A DNA stretch of 64,000 bases from Chromobotia macracanthus (GCA_036877525.1 JAZGTH010000065.1:4933001-4997000); one strand, 5' to 3'. Positions 26,670 to 38,821 are shown, counted from the first letter of the stretch. The notes: generated by a model not told the origin, from the sequence alone. Translations and numbers: made by a program.

Positions 26670-26985
26670 CACTCACACACGCACACATGTTGGGTTTTCA
26701 TGTTTTATGGGGACATTCAATATACATAATGTTTTATATGTATATGTATTTATACTATACTGTACAAACTGTGTATTCTATCCCCCTACACTAACCCTAT
26801 TCCTAAACCTAACCATCACAGGAACCTTTCTGCTATTTCAGATTTTCAAAATCATTCAAAGATCATTCTGTATGATTTATAAGTGTGTTTTCTTAATGGG
26901 GACGTAAAAAATGTTCCTACAAGGTCAAAAAGTACAATACTTTTGGTCCACATAACATAGTGAACACCAAGACCACACACACATA
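26670..26985 (-). repeat. Dispersed GTCCCCA-type repeat, copy 3 (reverse)
   Basis: Reverse orientation of the 8.0 kb copy: GTTGGGTTTTCATGTTTTAT, GGGGACATTC, CCTAAACCTAACCATCACAG, TATGATTTATAAGTGTG, AATGGGGACG and AGTGAACACCAAGACCACAC. CA-rich microsatellite sequence flanks both ends. Confidence 0.65.
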
Positions 26986-27525
26986 CAAAGCAAAACAACA
27001 ATGAAAAGACAGAAAGAAAAATAGCTTTTGGACATATTTGTTTCAAATATGAAAGCATTGTTCAGTCCATGGATAAAAATGTTCCTTTATCAGTTTTTTC
27101 TTTCTGCAAATTCAGAGCAGATTTTGATTTTTAGTAGTTGTTATATGTACACAGAAACAGAGTGAGATGGAGATATAAGTGAGGCTGGATTTGAGGAGTG
27201 ATGTTATCTTTGCTGACACTTTGCTCTGTTCTTCATTTTTTTAAATGGAGAGTGAAGGTGAATTTGTGGTGTGGTGATACTGACGCCTGTGTGAATTTCA
27301 ATAAATGTTGTTTCTTTTGTTACCTTATAATGCAAGAAAATACAATTTACTGACATACATTTTAATACGTTCATATTTAAGTAAAGTGATCCAGTTAAAA
27401 GTGTTCATATAATTCTGGTTTATAAAAAGGAGACTTTAACTTGAGCTGAAGCTCTGCACATTTCTTCATCCAAACATGGCGAGCATACAACAGAGATATC
27501 AGAATAGGTGTAGTTAATTGTAAAA

Positions 27526-27556
<31 letters not shown>

Positions 27557-29350
27557 TAGAGTGGTGCCTGAGGAACGTTTATGCACTGTGCATACAAATA
27601 CACACAAAATAGCACACAGAACTATCCACCATCAGCCATAGGGGATAAGTGCACAGAAAGATTTGTGTCTTATGCGACCACTTTTTGCCTTGTCTGGTTT
27701 GTAGAGGTGTGTGTGTACATGACATAAGTTGATGTGTGTGTGCGCAGATGTGCGTGTTTTCAGGACCAGTCAAAAACATGATAATGGACCTTTACTTTAA
27801 AATACCTCTCTGACACAATCTGAATAAAATAATCATGATCTTCAGAAAACAATTTCTCCCTCTTGGAGCAGTAAGTTCTCTTGTTTATTAATTCTAAACA
27901 TTGTTCTGATTTTAACAATCCATGTAATAAAATATGCACACACTGGGTTGAGTGCAAACCCATGTCTGATGAGTAAGGTACAGAAAGAAGGACGAATATA
28001 AATATTATAACATACAGGTGAGAAGAGGATTAACTTTCTAATGCTTACCTAACAGCACCTGCTAGGCCTCTGTATGTTTTAACAGGTAAATGTGTGCTTG
28101 TTTATTCTTTTAAAACTGAGAAAAAAATCCTTTCAATATTGTCACTTCCTTTTTCAGTCACCTGTTTTTGAGGGCTAATGTTATGTTCCTTTTGACATAA
28201 GAGCATGGTGGTTGACTAGTTATGAACTGATTTCTATTAGCTGTGGTCCTTTACTTAGTCTGCTGAGGGCTCTTTGTTTTTGTCACTCTCACAGTAAACA
28301 GAACATGCAGATAAACCTGACAGACTCATTTATAATATAACAGCTTACTCAGTCCTTGAATCTGATTGGATGAGGTGAACCAAAATTGCTAACATGGGAG
28401 CAGAATAGAATTTATTTAGAATAGAAAAGAATCTTAGAATAAAGTGTTTTATGCTTTGTTTCACAATGCCACTTTGAAAATTAATCTATGACAAGTTATC
28501 GTTTTTCAGTGGACATATCAGCCAGACTATGATAGGATAATACAACCTGTAATTTTTGGGAAAAGATTATTTTTATCCCTGTGAATCTCTAGGTGTGCCC
28601 ACCAGTAATTTAAACAGAGACCACCTCTCTGCAAGTGTTCTCTGTAAATTTGCCTGGATTAAGGTTTAAATCTGTTTTATGCCAGTTACATTTCAGTTGT
28701 GTTTCTTTTGCTTCTCACAGCATAGTTCAAATAAAAAGTGGTCTGAAATAAGCGAGAAGATTAGCTGTTTTTCTTTCCACAAAAATTATCATTATTGTAA
28801 TGTTATCTGCATTATATGTAGATCATTAAAAAATTCAATCAATTAAAATGAGCTCATGTAAACTGCAAGAATTAGCTTAAACCTGTTTTTGATTAATTAT
28901 AGCATGTCACACTACCAGACACTGTTGACGCTGATGAAATTTAATTCAGCCACTCACGTAACTGTTTATAAATGTTTCCTTAGTGTGGCAAAAATTTTCC
29001 TCTTTCACCCTGAACGTTTAACCTTGGTACAGTAATGAAATACAACACCAGAGCGATGCTTTGCTGATGCAGGATAAATGTTGCTAGAGTCCTTTTGAGT
29101 CAGTCATCAAAGAAAGAATGATCTTGAATTTATGAGATGATAATCCCAGCAGCTTTCAAAGGACTTAAACTGACACAAGTTGTCCATACTAAGAGAACAG
29201 ACAAGCTGGACATAAAGTGCTTCCAGACAAACCACACATACACACACATACACACTACCCCATAGCTCACAGTCAGAGTTATTCCCGTCAGCTCACACAA
29301 TGACACAGTTTTGTGGGTTTTAATGATAAGCTTGTGGGTTTTAACTATAC
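26986..29350. other. Gene-free sequence with GT microsatellite
   Basis: No gene is supported. A perfect GT repeat of 14 units is at 27529-27556. The remainder is AT-rich sequence without a recognisable element. Confidence 0.45.
27529..27556. repeat. GT microsatellite
   Basis: Perfect GT repeat of 14 units. Confidence 0.9.
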
Positions 29351-29450
29351 AACTAACAGGAAAAGTTCTTTAAAAGTTCTCTCAAAGTTCCCTTAAATTT
29401 CTCTCAAAGTTATGAAAACCGCTTTTGCAGTAACGATAGTACAATTTTTT
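29351..29450 (+). mobile_element. TA-type short DNA element, copy 10 (left part)
   Basis: AACTAACAGGAAAAGTTCTT, then two GTTCTCTCAAAGTT-like units and CTTTTGCAGTAACGATAG match the left half of the family. The copy is interrupted at a poly-T run. Confidence 0.55.
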
Positions 29451-31924
29451 TTTTTTGGATCTGTGCTTTACTAATATTGACCTAATTTGGTGCAATTAAA
29501 CCTCATATAAGCTTATCCTTCCAGACAACTAATGTCCAGGGGATGGGATAGATTAGCTGACAATTCATTATAGGCCTATGTGGGGGTAAAACCATTCTCA
29601 CTAATTGGCCTTATTGGAAACTCCTAGGTTGGCCTGAATGAGTACATTATGGTTATATTTTGCAGTTCTGTTCTTTACTGAGAAACAACAAGGACATTCA
29701 AGAGACTTTAATAAAGAACACACAGTCACATGCAGTCTGCATCTTTTAGCCACTTTTAGCCAAATGTTGTGCCACTTGTGTTGTGTTTAAGGTACATTAG
29801 TTGCATCAGAAGGGAATGTCAGAACAGTGATGCAGTGGAGTGTCCTATGTTTGCTTGGTGTAATTATGCCATTTGTAGTTACTGTTTACAGCAAACAGGA
29901 TGTCCCCAGTTTGAAGCTCATAACAGCCTGCCACACTAGTAAGGTCGGATAGAGAGAGACACATCCAACATCTTTTTGTTTTCTCTCTCTCAAGTCATCC
30001 ATGGCCAGCCTGTTTACCTCCCTGCCTGCTTTGCAGAGTTTAGGTGAGGTTGTGTCGGTGTCTGTGTGTATGTGTGCATATTTATATATTTCTGGAAGTG
30101 ACAGTGCATGCCTCAATGGAGCCAAAGAGTTTGTGCATACAGAAGGTCTGTCTGCTCCACTTTCATATTCAGGAGTGTGTGTGCATGTCCTGTCCAGGTG
30201 TGTGTTTCCTTCTCTTCAAGCTTCTGATCTCACTGTAACACAGATAATCTCATTAATATTCCACAAGAGGCCCAACAGGCCATCGGATGCTATTCGCTAT
30301 TTTTTTTCAGCACACCTGAGACACATCAATACAGTACATTTCCAGCCCAACAAGAACAACTGTAGCCTTTCATTCCTCTCCTCAGGCTCCTATTATCTGC
30401 TCAATAATGAAAACCAATTAGGTGGGTATACAAAGCCCAGCGGCCATGCTGGTTTTTGTCTCCTGTCTGTCCACATCATCGACAGTCAAATTTCTCTGTG
30501 TTTATGGAAGAAGATTATTTCCATCTAAAAATGAACGTATTAGCTGTAACAGGTTTGCAGGTGAGCATGTGCAGGCACCGCTGTGGCTGGTCTTCTGAAA
30601 GCTGAAGGATATGAGAGAGGGCAGCTCAGATTGTATCTTTGGATAAATTATTTAGAGTTCAGCTTCTCTATCCTATGACCCCACTCACAGAGCACAAATT
30701 ATTTAGCAGGCTGCCAGAGTGACAGCAATGCTACACACATGAAGCGCGGCCTCCCTGAACAGAATCACAGGCATGTGAGCCCACCCAGGGGAGGGAGAGA
30801 GAGAAAGGCTTATACATATTCATCCGTTACATCAGCTCAAAGATGCTCTGATTTCCCATGATTACTAATGTCCTGGTCTCCCTAAGCATCAGGCTTGTTT
30901 TTTTAGCTTGTTTTTCATTGACTGTCTCTCTTACAAATAAGATGAATGGGGGGTTTCTGTAGCAGGTGATCAGTAACTTGTTCAAGGTTGTTTAGTTACA
31001 CCAGCACAAAGTTATGTACCCAGTGTTCAGCACCTTGTGGTTTCAATGACTGCAGTGTAGTCACCATGTCAGTCTAATAACTGAATGTCCTAGAATTCAT
31101 ATCTAGATTCAGTTGTGATTCACGGTATTACTTTAACAATTTTTTACTTTATTACTTTAAAGCAATGTGTTTTTCTCTGTCGTTTATAATATCTCCATGG
31201 TTCAGCACATATAAATTTACCTGCAGTGCTTCATAACCTTAATGAGAAAACAAATGAATCCATATGAGCTCTGTTTACAACTGACTGCATAATGAGTATA
31301 AACATAACCCTTGAGAATGAACTATTAGATCAAAATCCGGATTGAAAACAGCAGTTTGTAACTCTACACTGTGTGTGATACTGATATGATATTGGCAAAA
31401 TGTACAAGCATGAAGGAGAGAAGAAAGAGAGAGAGAGAAAGAAAGACAGAAAGAAAGAGTGTTGGAGGGTGGTATAGCATTAGACCCTGATCTTATTAAC
31501 AGTGATTGGTTCTCTCAGACCTCACACTTGGTTAGGGGTGTAATTGTCTCTGGCAGGAACAGGACTGTAACTGTGGTGACCGCAGAGTAAAGTGTCATGC
31601 CTTTGTTTGCGGCAGCCACCACATGGTGTTGTGTGTGGCACAGCTTTAGGGAGATGATGGTTATAACCCTGGTGCTGCCTTTAAGATCAATTTAATAGGG
31701 AACGCGTTTCATGGGCGTGAGTTTCGAGGCTTGGGAAAGCAACACCACAGAGCTGGGGTTTAAAAGTTCAGCCCAAAGAGAGCTATATATGTAAATATAT
31801 ATATATATATATTTCTGTAGCCTGTTGAAAATATAATACGATCGTAACAGTGTACAGAATATGTTGCAAACAGTTGTACAGAAAAGGTTTAGTGCATCTC
31901 TTCTAGCTAATGAACATGCTGTTC
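29451..31924. other. Gene-free sequence with one enhancer-like block
   Basis: No gene is supported. The 175-codon open frame at 30001-30528 has serine-rich, low-information content and no recognised family, so I treat it as chance. Bases 30240-30460 and 30600-30850 look non-repetitive and could be regulatory. A short AT repeat lies at 31793-31811. Confidence 0.4.
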
Positions 31925-32018
31925 CTGCTCCTAAATGTGATTTAGGCAAAAGCAGTTGACTGCAGATGTCTCTCGAGTGGAGGTCGACTACCTTTACCTA
32001 AATCACATTTAGGAGCAG
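31925..32018. ncRNA. Near-perfect 94-nt hairpin, microRNA-precursor-like
   Basis: Bases 31925-31946 and 31997-32018 are perfect 22-nt reverse complements (the 5' arm starts CTGCTCCTAAAT, the 3' arm ends ATTTAGGAGCAG). Pairing then continues inward for about 14 positions (CAAAAGCAGTTGAC against GTCGACTACCTTTA) with three mismatches and one G-U pair. This gives a stem of about 36 bp with a terminal loop of about 22 nt. That size and shape fit a pre-miRNA, and pairing is possible on either strand. I do not recognise a known miRNA in either arm. Other explanations are a tiny palindromic transposon, a cruciform, or a dyad regulatory site. No second copy was noticed in the window. Confidence 0.4.
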
Positions 32019-32511
32019 CTTTCTAGTTTAATTTAATTCAATAATCCCGATAAATGAAATAAATCCCTTTTGGGACAGCCATCTTTGCTTAGCGAGATAA
32101 TGTGAAATGAGGTTCAGAAAGAAAAATTAGGACATTATGGTTGATTGAGCTTTAACAAAAAGAGGAAATATTAACACCGAGATATCATTTATGTTTATAA
32201 CTTTAGTTTAATGAATAGGCGCATCCGTGTGGAAAAGAATAATCAGAAGGAAAAACGGAGGAGAGGAGATTGTTGGGGGCTTAGTTTGGAAACGAATTAG
32301 GGTCTAATCCAATCCCAATGCAGATTGTTTCACTTAAACTTTTTAGTTCATTTTGTGTCATGACTTATGCTTTTGCCTGTGTTTTAACAGATGTCGGTGG
32401 ATGAGAATATTTGTTAGTAACGTATCAGACTACATCCATATTTTAATTCTGGTATTGGCAATCATAATCTTTAAAGTACCTTATATTACCATGTAAATAA
32501 CAAAAAGTACC

Positions 32512-32550
<39 letters not shown>

Positions 32551-33599
32551 CTTATGTTTTCATTTTGTGTTTGGGGCTTTAGACAATTCCAATATACAGC
32601 CTGAAGTTTGTAAATACAGAATGTTGTGTCAGAGCGCCCTCTAGTGTCCACACTGTAAAAACATTTGCTGCCTCACAATTTTAAGTTTAATCAATGTGGC
32701 TGCACAAGTCATTTCAGCTTACTCTTTGTAATCTTGACTGGTCTGTCTAGAGTTACTGTAACTTATTAAAAGTAGTTGACAATTTGCACCAAAAGTTACA
32801 CCAGTCAGGATTTAAACTATTAAGTTGAAATGACTTGTAAAGCCAAGCTGATTAAACATAAAATTTAAGGCAAAGTTTTTTTTACTGACAATCCTGTCCT
32901 GCAAGTCATATTAACAACTGCTGGTCTGATTTGTGCAATATTTCGAATCGGACAGATTATAAGCAATAATTCCACCGATTTATTATCCAACCCGAATAGT
33001 TTACTTAAGACATGTCATTGTTGATTTAGGCTGGCAAATATTAACAACTAATAAATTATACTATTTTGTTTGTATATCTAATTGTTTCCCGCATGGTCGA
33101 CAGCTGCTTTCTACTAAGTGATATTGAATGAGCTGTCCTTGAGCATCTGTTGTTTCACCAGCCCTCAAAGGTAATCACAGTAATGGACTTCTAAGTTATC
33201 TACATAAGCACATAAATAAATATGTTTCCAAAGAGACTTGCTTATTGACTTGCTCGCTAATCAATTGCAGGGCTGCAATAGTTGATGGAGGTTTAGGAAG
33301 TGCAGCGGAAACCAAACGTGCAGTTCCATGCCTGCAGTCAATCAGAGGAAGCGACGCTGGCTGTTGATTAACTACCCACACCATCTACAGGAAAAAGACA
33401 AGATGTTGTATAATAAAAATATACAACATCATGGGAAACATTGATGTTGTTCCCCAAAGGACATGACGTGAAACAGTTAAAGAACTGACTACTACTACAA
33501 ATAGTGATGGTGATGGCAGACAGACAGATAGACAATAGGCAAAGTTCTCCTCATTTCACGAGGATCCTGTCTAAACCTCATAAGAACTTGTGTGCTTGA
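32019..33599. other. Gene-free sequence with TA microsatellite
   Basis: No gene is supported. A perfect TA repeat of about 16 units is at 32515-32547. The segment just right of the hairpin, 32030-32410, is non-repetitive. Confidence 0.4.
32515..32547. repeat. TA microsatellite
   Basis: Perfect TA repeat of about 16 units. Confidence 0.9.
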
Positions 33600-33930
33600 A
33601 GACTGACAGCTCAAGCTGCCTTTTTGGGATAACCTCGCTTCTGAGCAATATTCATAAATTTAATTTTCAATCCTCTCTGCCTTTTATTAGTTTGGGTGTT
33701 ATTAAATGAGATTGCTTCTACTTAATATATATCCAGCTCCAGAGAATGTGTTTGGCAGACTCAAATCTAATAACATGGTCTGTATTTAGTGCATGGCTCT
33801 AATAAATGGTGGCGTGTGCTGTGCATATGCAGACACAGAGCCCACATCAGTTATTCACTCATTCATATATATAATAATGTGTGCACTACATTCCAAAGCA
33901 AATTAGCTCTCCGAGACTATGCCTGGGTCT
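33600..33930. promoter_or_regulatory. Possible conserved non-coding element
   Basis: Compact, non-repetitive sequence with short AT-rich homeodomain-type cores (ATTCATAAATTTAATTTTCA, TTATTAGTTTGGGTGTTATT) set among moderate-GC stretches, in a gene desert next to genes linked in vertebrates. It has no long open frame and no repeat signature. The call rests only on appearance and setting. Confidence 0.3.
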
Positions 33931-34499
33931 AAGCTTGCACAGGAAGCTTGCAATTCTTGGGACCATCCAGCCTATGAAGAGGGAGTCTGGCTATGTTCTT
34001 GATTAAAGTAAAAAAAGTGCAGTGTGGGCTCTGGTTTTATACATAATTATAATGTTATTCTGTGTACAAATCAGTTAGGATTGGTCTTACATAAAGTAAC
34101 AACAGCAAATTGCCATTTAAATCATTTTCAGGGATGCATGTTGAGTTCTCACAATTTTTATATGATTATATTTTATTATAGTGAGCCTTCAGATGTCATG
34201 GATTTTGCATGGTTTTAGTGTTGGCTGAAAAAAGTAGGAACAATGCCTTAACTTAAGTAAACCCTTAAAATTGTAAGGATATTACCTACAACAGTTTTCT
34301 TTAGTTGCAACTGTGGGTTAGCTATAGTTGCAAGTAGGGATGATTGGAGAGCTCCTGAAATGAAATATTCATGCTATAACTGTTGGGCTGTTGGACTGAT
34401 GTTGCACTGACGTGTAGATGTGGCTAATGTGTTGTCTCCCCCCTCAGCCCATACAAAGACACAGCAATCTCTCTCTGTTTCTCTGTCCCTTCTCTTTCT

Positions 34500-35400
34500 T
34501 CTTCATCTGCATCACAGGTTCTCTCTTACAGTAAAGGTTGCATCTTAGGAAAGGCTGCTCTGTGAATGACCTTTGCTTTTAATATGAATATTTCTCTTTC
34601 ATTATTACTATCATATAGTAAAATCTATGGACATGACTGGGCACAATAGATCTCATTTTCATTAGTGCAGTAAAATGCCAGGCAGGTAGTGTAAGACACT
34701 TCCAGCCCAGCCAGAATATTTGCTCCTCCATCTACACTTACCACCTCCTGACATGGCCAGGAGAATGAAAATTAATATGCGTGCAGTTCTACTCTCTCTA
34801 TTGCTCTCTCTCTCTTTCTCTCTTTCCTTACTGGAATTCAAAAGGCAACTTTATCAGGGGAAACATTATTGAGAGCTTTGCGGAGAGCTTCTTCAACATA
34901 CACACATCTGGGCCCAACACTTGTCACTGTCAATCATAAGGTGATAATACACTGCAGATTTCCTCATTTGGTTTAATAAAATCTCCAGGCTTATTTGAAC
35001 TGCAGTCATTATAGCAAATAATTGCTGCATTGAGGTGGTAGCCTCAAAAGGGCCATAGCCGGAGGGATAAGTTAAGACTATTGCTCTGTGTGGGACTTGG
35101 TTGATGTTTTTTCTTCTCTTTCCTATGCCCTCTCTTCCCAGTCGTCCATATTCCAATAATAAATATTGCATATGAATCCAGCTCTGGCTTTTCTTATTTA
35201 AACTAACATTGTTATTACTTATTATCTGGACGTGAAGCCATTCGCTCTGCCTCCTTTATGGCGTTCTCTGTCATGGCATATTTCACTGGGGGCTGCCAAT
35301 TGCAATTTTTAACTGTCATTTAAACCAAATTGCAGATCAGAATAAGCAGATCATCAGCATCTCAGAGGAGAAATACAGTGATGGAGAAGATGAGCACAGG
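34500..35400. promoter_or_regulatory. Possible conserved non-coding element cluster
   Basis: About 0.9 kb without repeats apart from a short CT tract at 34791-34830. It has many stops in all frames but a strikingly balanced composition. Motifs include CAATTGCAATTTTTAACTGT, CATTTAAACCAAATTGCAG, GAAAATTAATATGC and TGTCAATCA, typical of developmental enhancers with homeodomain, TALE and POU sites. Among the gene-free sequence of this window it looks the least like neutral DNA. Conservation has not been tested. Confidence 0.35.
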
Positions 35401-35613
35401 ATATTCTTCATCTGCAGTGTAAACACAATGGCCTGCCGAGGCTCTGCTTTTAAGAGGTTTGGTACATTAATCAATGCAAAAAAAAAGGGACTACACAATA
35501 TGAGAGGCTGGTCTCATTAGTGATGCTGTTTTTTCAGGGAGTTAAACCATCACAGGCTCTTGAAAAGCCTGTGTGGATATAATGAAAACCGTTTAATGCC
35601 TGTTCTTACTTAA

Positions 35614-35932
35614 AGCAGGGTAGGTGACTCTTTCCAGAAAGATTTTTGTTATGCTGGTTGAAAGTCTCTTCACATCTTGATAGCAATCACTAAGTAAAAT
35701 GGTCTAAATATTTTTATATATATTGTGTGGAAGGCATGGGACCATAAAATGTTCATCTAATCTATGACCAGTCTGAATGCAATGATAGGATGTATTACAT
35801 GCCTATCAAACTGTGTATTTGCATTGGATTCATCTGTGTTGGAATAGGTGTGGCTTTGGAGAGCACTCTGAAAGGAGGGTGGGATCTTGCTGTTGCTAGC
35901 CTCTTCGAAATTGCCTACCCTACCCATAATAC
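35614..35932 (+). mobile_element. GCAGGGTAGG-type short DNA element, copy 1
   Basis: Bounded by an imperfect inverted repeat: AAAGCAGGGTAGGTGAC at the left and TTGCCTACCCTACCC at the right. The left body (GTTGAAAGTCTCTTCACATC, AGCAATCACTAAGTAAAATG) is shared with the copy at 51748. It is short, non-coding and probably an MITE. Confidence 0.65.
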
Positions 35933-37900
35933 TTAAAGTTAGGCCAAAGGTTATTTTTAAACAGGCTGTCTGGATTACTGTTTGTCAATACAACATGAAG
36001 CAAGACAAAAATACATCTTCCTGCTAAATTCTGAACACCTTCACAATGTCAGAAACAGTGCCATAAAGATCCCACTATTAAAGTGTAATTGGAACATTTT
36101 ACTTGAATACTAAAGAATTTTACAGCAAAATGTATTAGAGGTTCTGTGTCGTCTAATTTTCTATTTAATATCAGGCTGTCATTACAAAGATCATGTTGTA
36201 TACAATATGTCAAGCTATTTATATAAATATTTATTTATATTATGCTAGACACAGCAAACGGCCATCTACAATACATACTGTCAACATTATTAATATATCC
36301 AGGTCAAAAAGGCCACAGGGTACAACTTGCTTTTTTCAATATTTTATGTCCAACATTTACCTTTTGCAAATGCCACAAGAATCCAGTTAAATTCAATTTA
36401 TTTCAGCACCTTTTTCAATTGTATATATCTCAAGAGTCAGTGACCTCGCTGCATAGTGAAACCCCGTCAATTACTTTAATTAAAGGTGTGTGTTGAAAAA
36501 CAAAAATAAATCAGATAATTAAACAATAATTAAGTCAATTATTAGCTTCCACTTTTAGTCCCGGACAATGTCATTTTCCTCAATTAGACCAAACAGTGAA
36601 GCGGTAAATTAGTTTTTTCCTTTTTCTCTGTGTCCCTCATAGATTATTTTTGAACATAGCTCTCATAAAATCAACCAAGTTACTCTCGTAAATATATAAA
36701 GAATAACAGCAATTTTATCACTCATACAGTACTGCAGGCTACTACGGTACTGTCTATAAGAGACCAAAGTCTTATAGGACCATATAAATGTTCTATGTAA
36801 TGACATCAATAAGGTCTTTGATGACATTATTTGATCATCTTTTATGTTGACTAACTTACTTTAGAGAAAAGCTTGGCTATTGCCAACTTTGATCATTTAT
36901 TTTAATGGCACTTCTGCTCTTGAGAGCCTGTGTGCCTCTTCAGATGGGATTAAATTAGGCAGTAGACTGTTGAGTTCACAATTCTGAGCATTTGACTCCC
37001 CCTTATGTCCTATCCTGGACATTACAAAAACAGCCCAACTGTTTATCACTTTTCTCTCAAGCTTTCTCTAAAATTCTCGTAACATTACATAAAAGTAATA
37101 AATAAAGTACTTGCACACACGTGCAACAGGGAAACCAAGCATACATCATCATGGAGGCACTTTCTGCAATGGTACAAAACTTTCTGGATCTTATATATTG
37201 ATAAGTCATTTTTATTTGAAAGCAGGTTGAGTAGGTCGTAAATCAGCATTAAAAGACATTTGCAATATATTTAAATGCACGTCGTTTGCTTAATCATTAA
37301 AGTAATTCGAGTAATATTTCACTTTAAACACGAACAGTCTTTCGACCCAATAAATGTACTTATTATTCTTACAAACAAAACTGTCCTATAAATGACACGA
37401 TTTAGGAAAAAAAGCATGATTTAAAGGACCAATCCAAGCCAACTACCTTGATCCAACATGATTGACAGTGAAATGCACTAATAAAATCTCCCGTATGTCT
37501 CTATAAACCAATGACAGAGAACTAGCACATTCCGTGCTATCAGTCAGCTAGGAGGGTGGATACGTGATTTAAAAATGTGTGAAATGTCGTAAGGTTACCT
37601 CGGTAAGTTTCTCAGACTCTTTCTAATAATAAAGATATTGTTCATTGTGTAACGACGATGTCTCCATGAATGCCATCCTGTAAAGTAAAATCTGCAACCC
37701 GTGTCTGTTAAAACGCTCAGATCGCGAAGCTTTGGCTGACAGCAGTAAAAGCAACAATTTTGTCAGCGTTTACAAATTTCTCGTGTCACTTATTAATATT
37801 AAGCACTGGTGTCTTATTAATATTGCCTATCGTCTTAAATAATCGGTACGTATCATAACAATATTTGTTGTCTAATCGTTATTCTGAAGACATTTAACCT
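35933..37900. other. Intergenic sequence upstream of aktip
   Basis: No gene is supported. The stretch 36150-36700 is AT-rich. From about 37430 the sequence becomes richer in CpG (TCAGATCGCGAAGC near 37717) towards the aktip promoter. Confidence 0.45.
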
Positions 37901-37929
37901 TGTGGATTGTTGTGTTAAATTGTGGATAG

Positions 37930-38060
37930 GCTGACCCTGCTGTCACTCCCACCACGAACCAATCACTGTACTTCATTTGTGTTTATGTCCCGCCTTTTCC
38001 TGTCAAGGTAGTTTGTCGTGCGTGCGGTATTTGTGAGCTTATTCAGACAGCGGTGTCGTC
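37930..38060 (+). promoter_or_regulatory. aktip promoter region (inferred)
   Basis: A CCAAT box lies at 37959-37963 and a GC-box-like CCCGCC at about 37988, followed by a locally CpG-rich stretch (GTCGTGCGTGCGG, GGTGTCGTCGGGTG). No TATA box is evident, in keeping with a housekeeping-type start. The transcription start is not fixed; it should lie between here and the exon 1 donor at 38168. Confidence 0.45.
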
Positions 38061-38167
38061 GGGTGTTTAGATGAACGCGTACAGAAGATAATAAATCTCA
38101 AACTATTTCACATATAGACGAGTTGACATATAATATGTCTTCAGCCAGGTGGCGTTGTTTGGTTTGG
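38000..38167 (+). other. aktip non-coding exon 1 (approximate 5' end)
   Basis: A strong splice donor GTAAGT follows 38167 (TTTGG then GTAAGTGG). Joined to the exon at 38718, it gives the usual AKTIP arrangement of an untranslated first exon. It contains two tiny upstream frames: ATG at 38071 with six codons, and ATG at 38135 with 11 codons that would stop on the first codon of exon 2 (TGA). The 5' end is a guess. Confidence 0.45.
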
Positions 38168-38717
38168 GTAAGTGGAAACCTATTAGCTACGAAGGTTTTC
38201 ATGCTAAAGAAAGCTAGTCGCATTGTGCCAGCCAATAACTTGAGCTCTGCTTTAAAAATCTGCATTGCATTCTCACTTACACAGCCTTTATTAAACGGCA
38301 AAACTTACCTGTCATCAAACTAAGTTGTCTGCAATGGGTGTCAGGTAAAAAATAAGGCAATGTTGTTTTGTTAATTGTAACAGCCCTTGTTTCTAGTTAA
38401 GGCGGTTCTTCCAGTGTCTCAGGATTTGACGTGTGTCGTCTTTAAACAACTGTTGTAAGACTTGCCGTCTTATTTGGCAAGATAACAACATCATCCCATT
38501 TCACAAAGTATTTAATTATGAATGTTTGCTTTTAGTTTAACTAAGGTTTAACTAAGTTTCTATTAGCACAGTTGACGTGATTATCTTTGCTAGGGGGATT
38601 GGATTTCCACCAGCTGCTATAAAGCATCAGGTTGCTCATTGTGTTCTCCAAATGTCCAGGCACTCATCAGCATTTTCTTTCTTTCTGTCTCTTTATCTCC
38701 TTTCCTTTCTCTCACAG

Positions 38718-38821
38718 TGAATACTTTGGATGCCACTAAAAAGTGCACAAGCGTACACCCATAGAGAGCTCAATGAGTAATGAACACATTTTGGAGCATG
38801 TCGACAAACGTTGGTCATAAG
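38718..38821 (+). CDS. aktip: aktip exon 2 (start codon exon)
   Basis: The acceptor TTTCTCTCACAG ends at 38717 and the donor GTAAAG begins at 38822. Coding begins at ATG 38780 and gives 14 residues, MNTFWSMSTNVGHK, phase 0. This start was chosen because it matches the human N-terminus. Two upstream ATGs (38730, 38773) open other frames. The first stops at TAA 38778-38780 and shares its last base with the start codon. Confidence 0.85.
38730..38780 (+). promoter_or_regulatory. aktip upstream ORF touching the main start
   Basis: ATG at 38730 is followed by 15 further codons and TAA at 38778-38780, producing a TAATG overlap with the aktip start codon. A second upstream ATG at 38773 runs through the main start in another frame and stops at 38818-38820. 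Together they would be expected to reduce initiation at the main ATG or make it depend on reinitiation, if the transcript starts upstream as inferred. Confidence 0.6.

Noticed and set aside
30001..30528. 175-codon plus-strand open frame
   Set aside because: Second longest frame in the window, but it has no recognisable domain, no splice or promoter context, and overlaps another plus-strand frame and a minus-strand one.
38123..38323. Coding exon at the aktip 5' end (66 codons)
   Set aside because: The frame runs through a strong GTAAGT donor at 38168, and the human-like N-terminus is encoded by the exon at 38718 instead.
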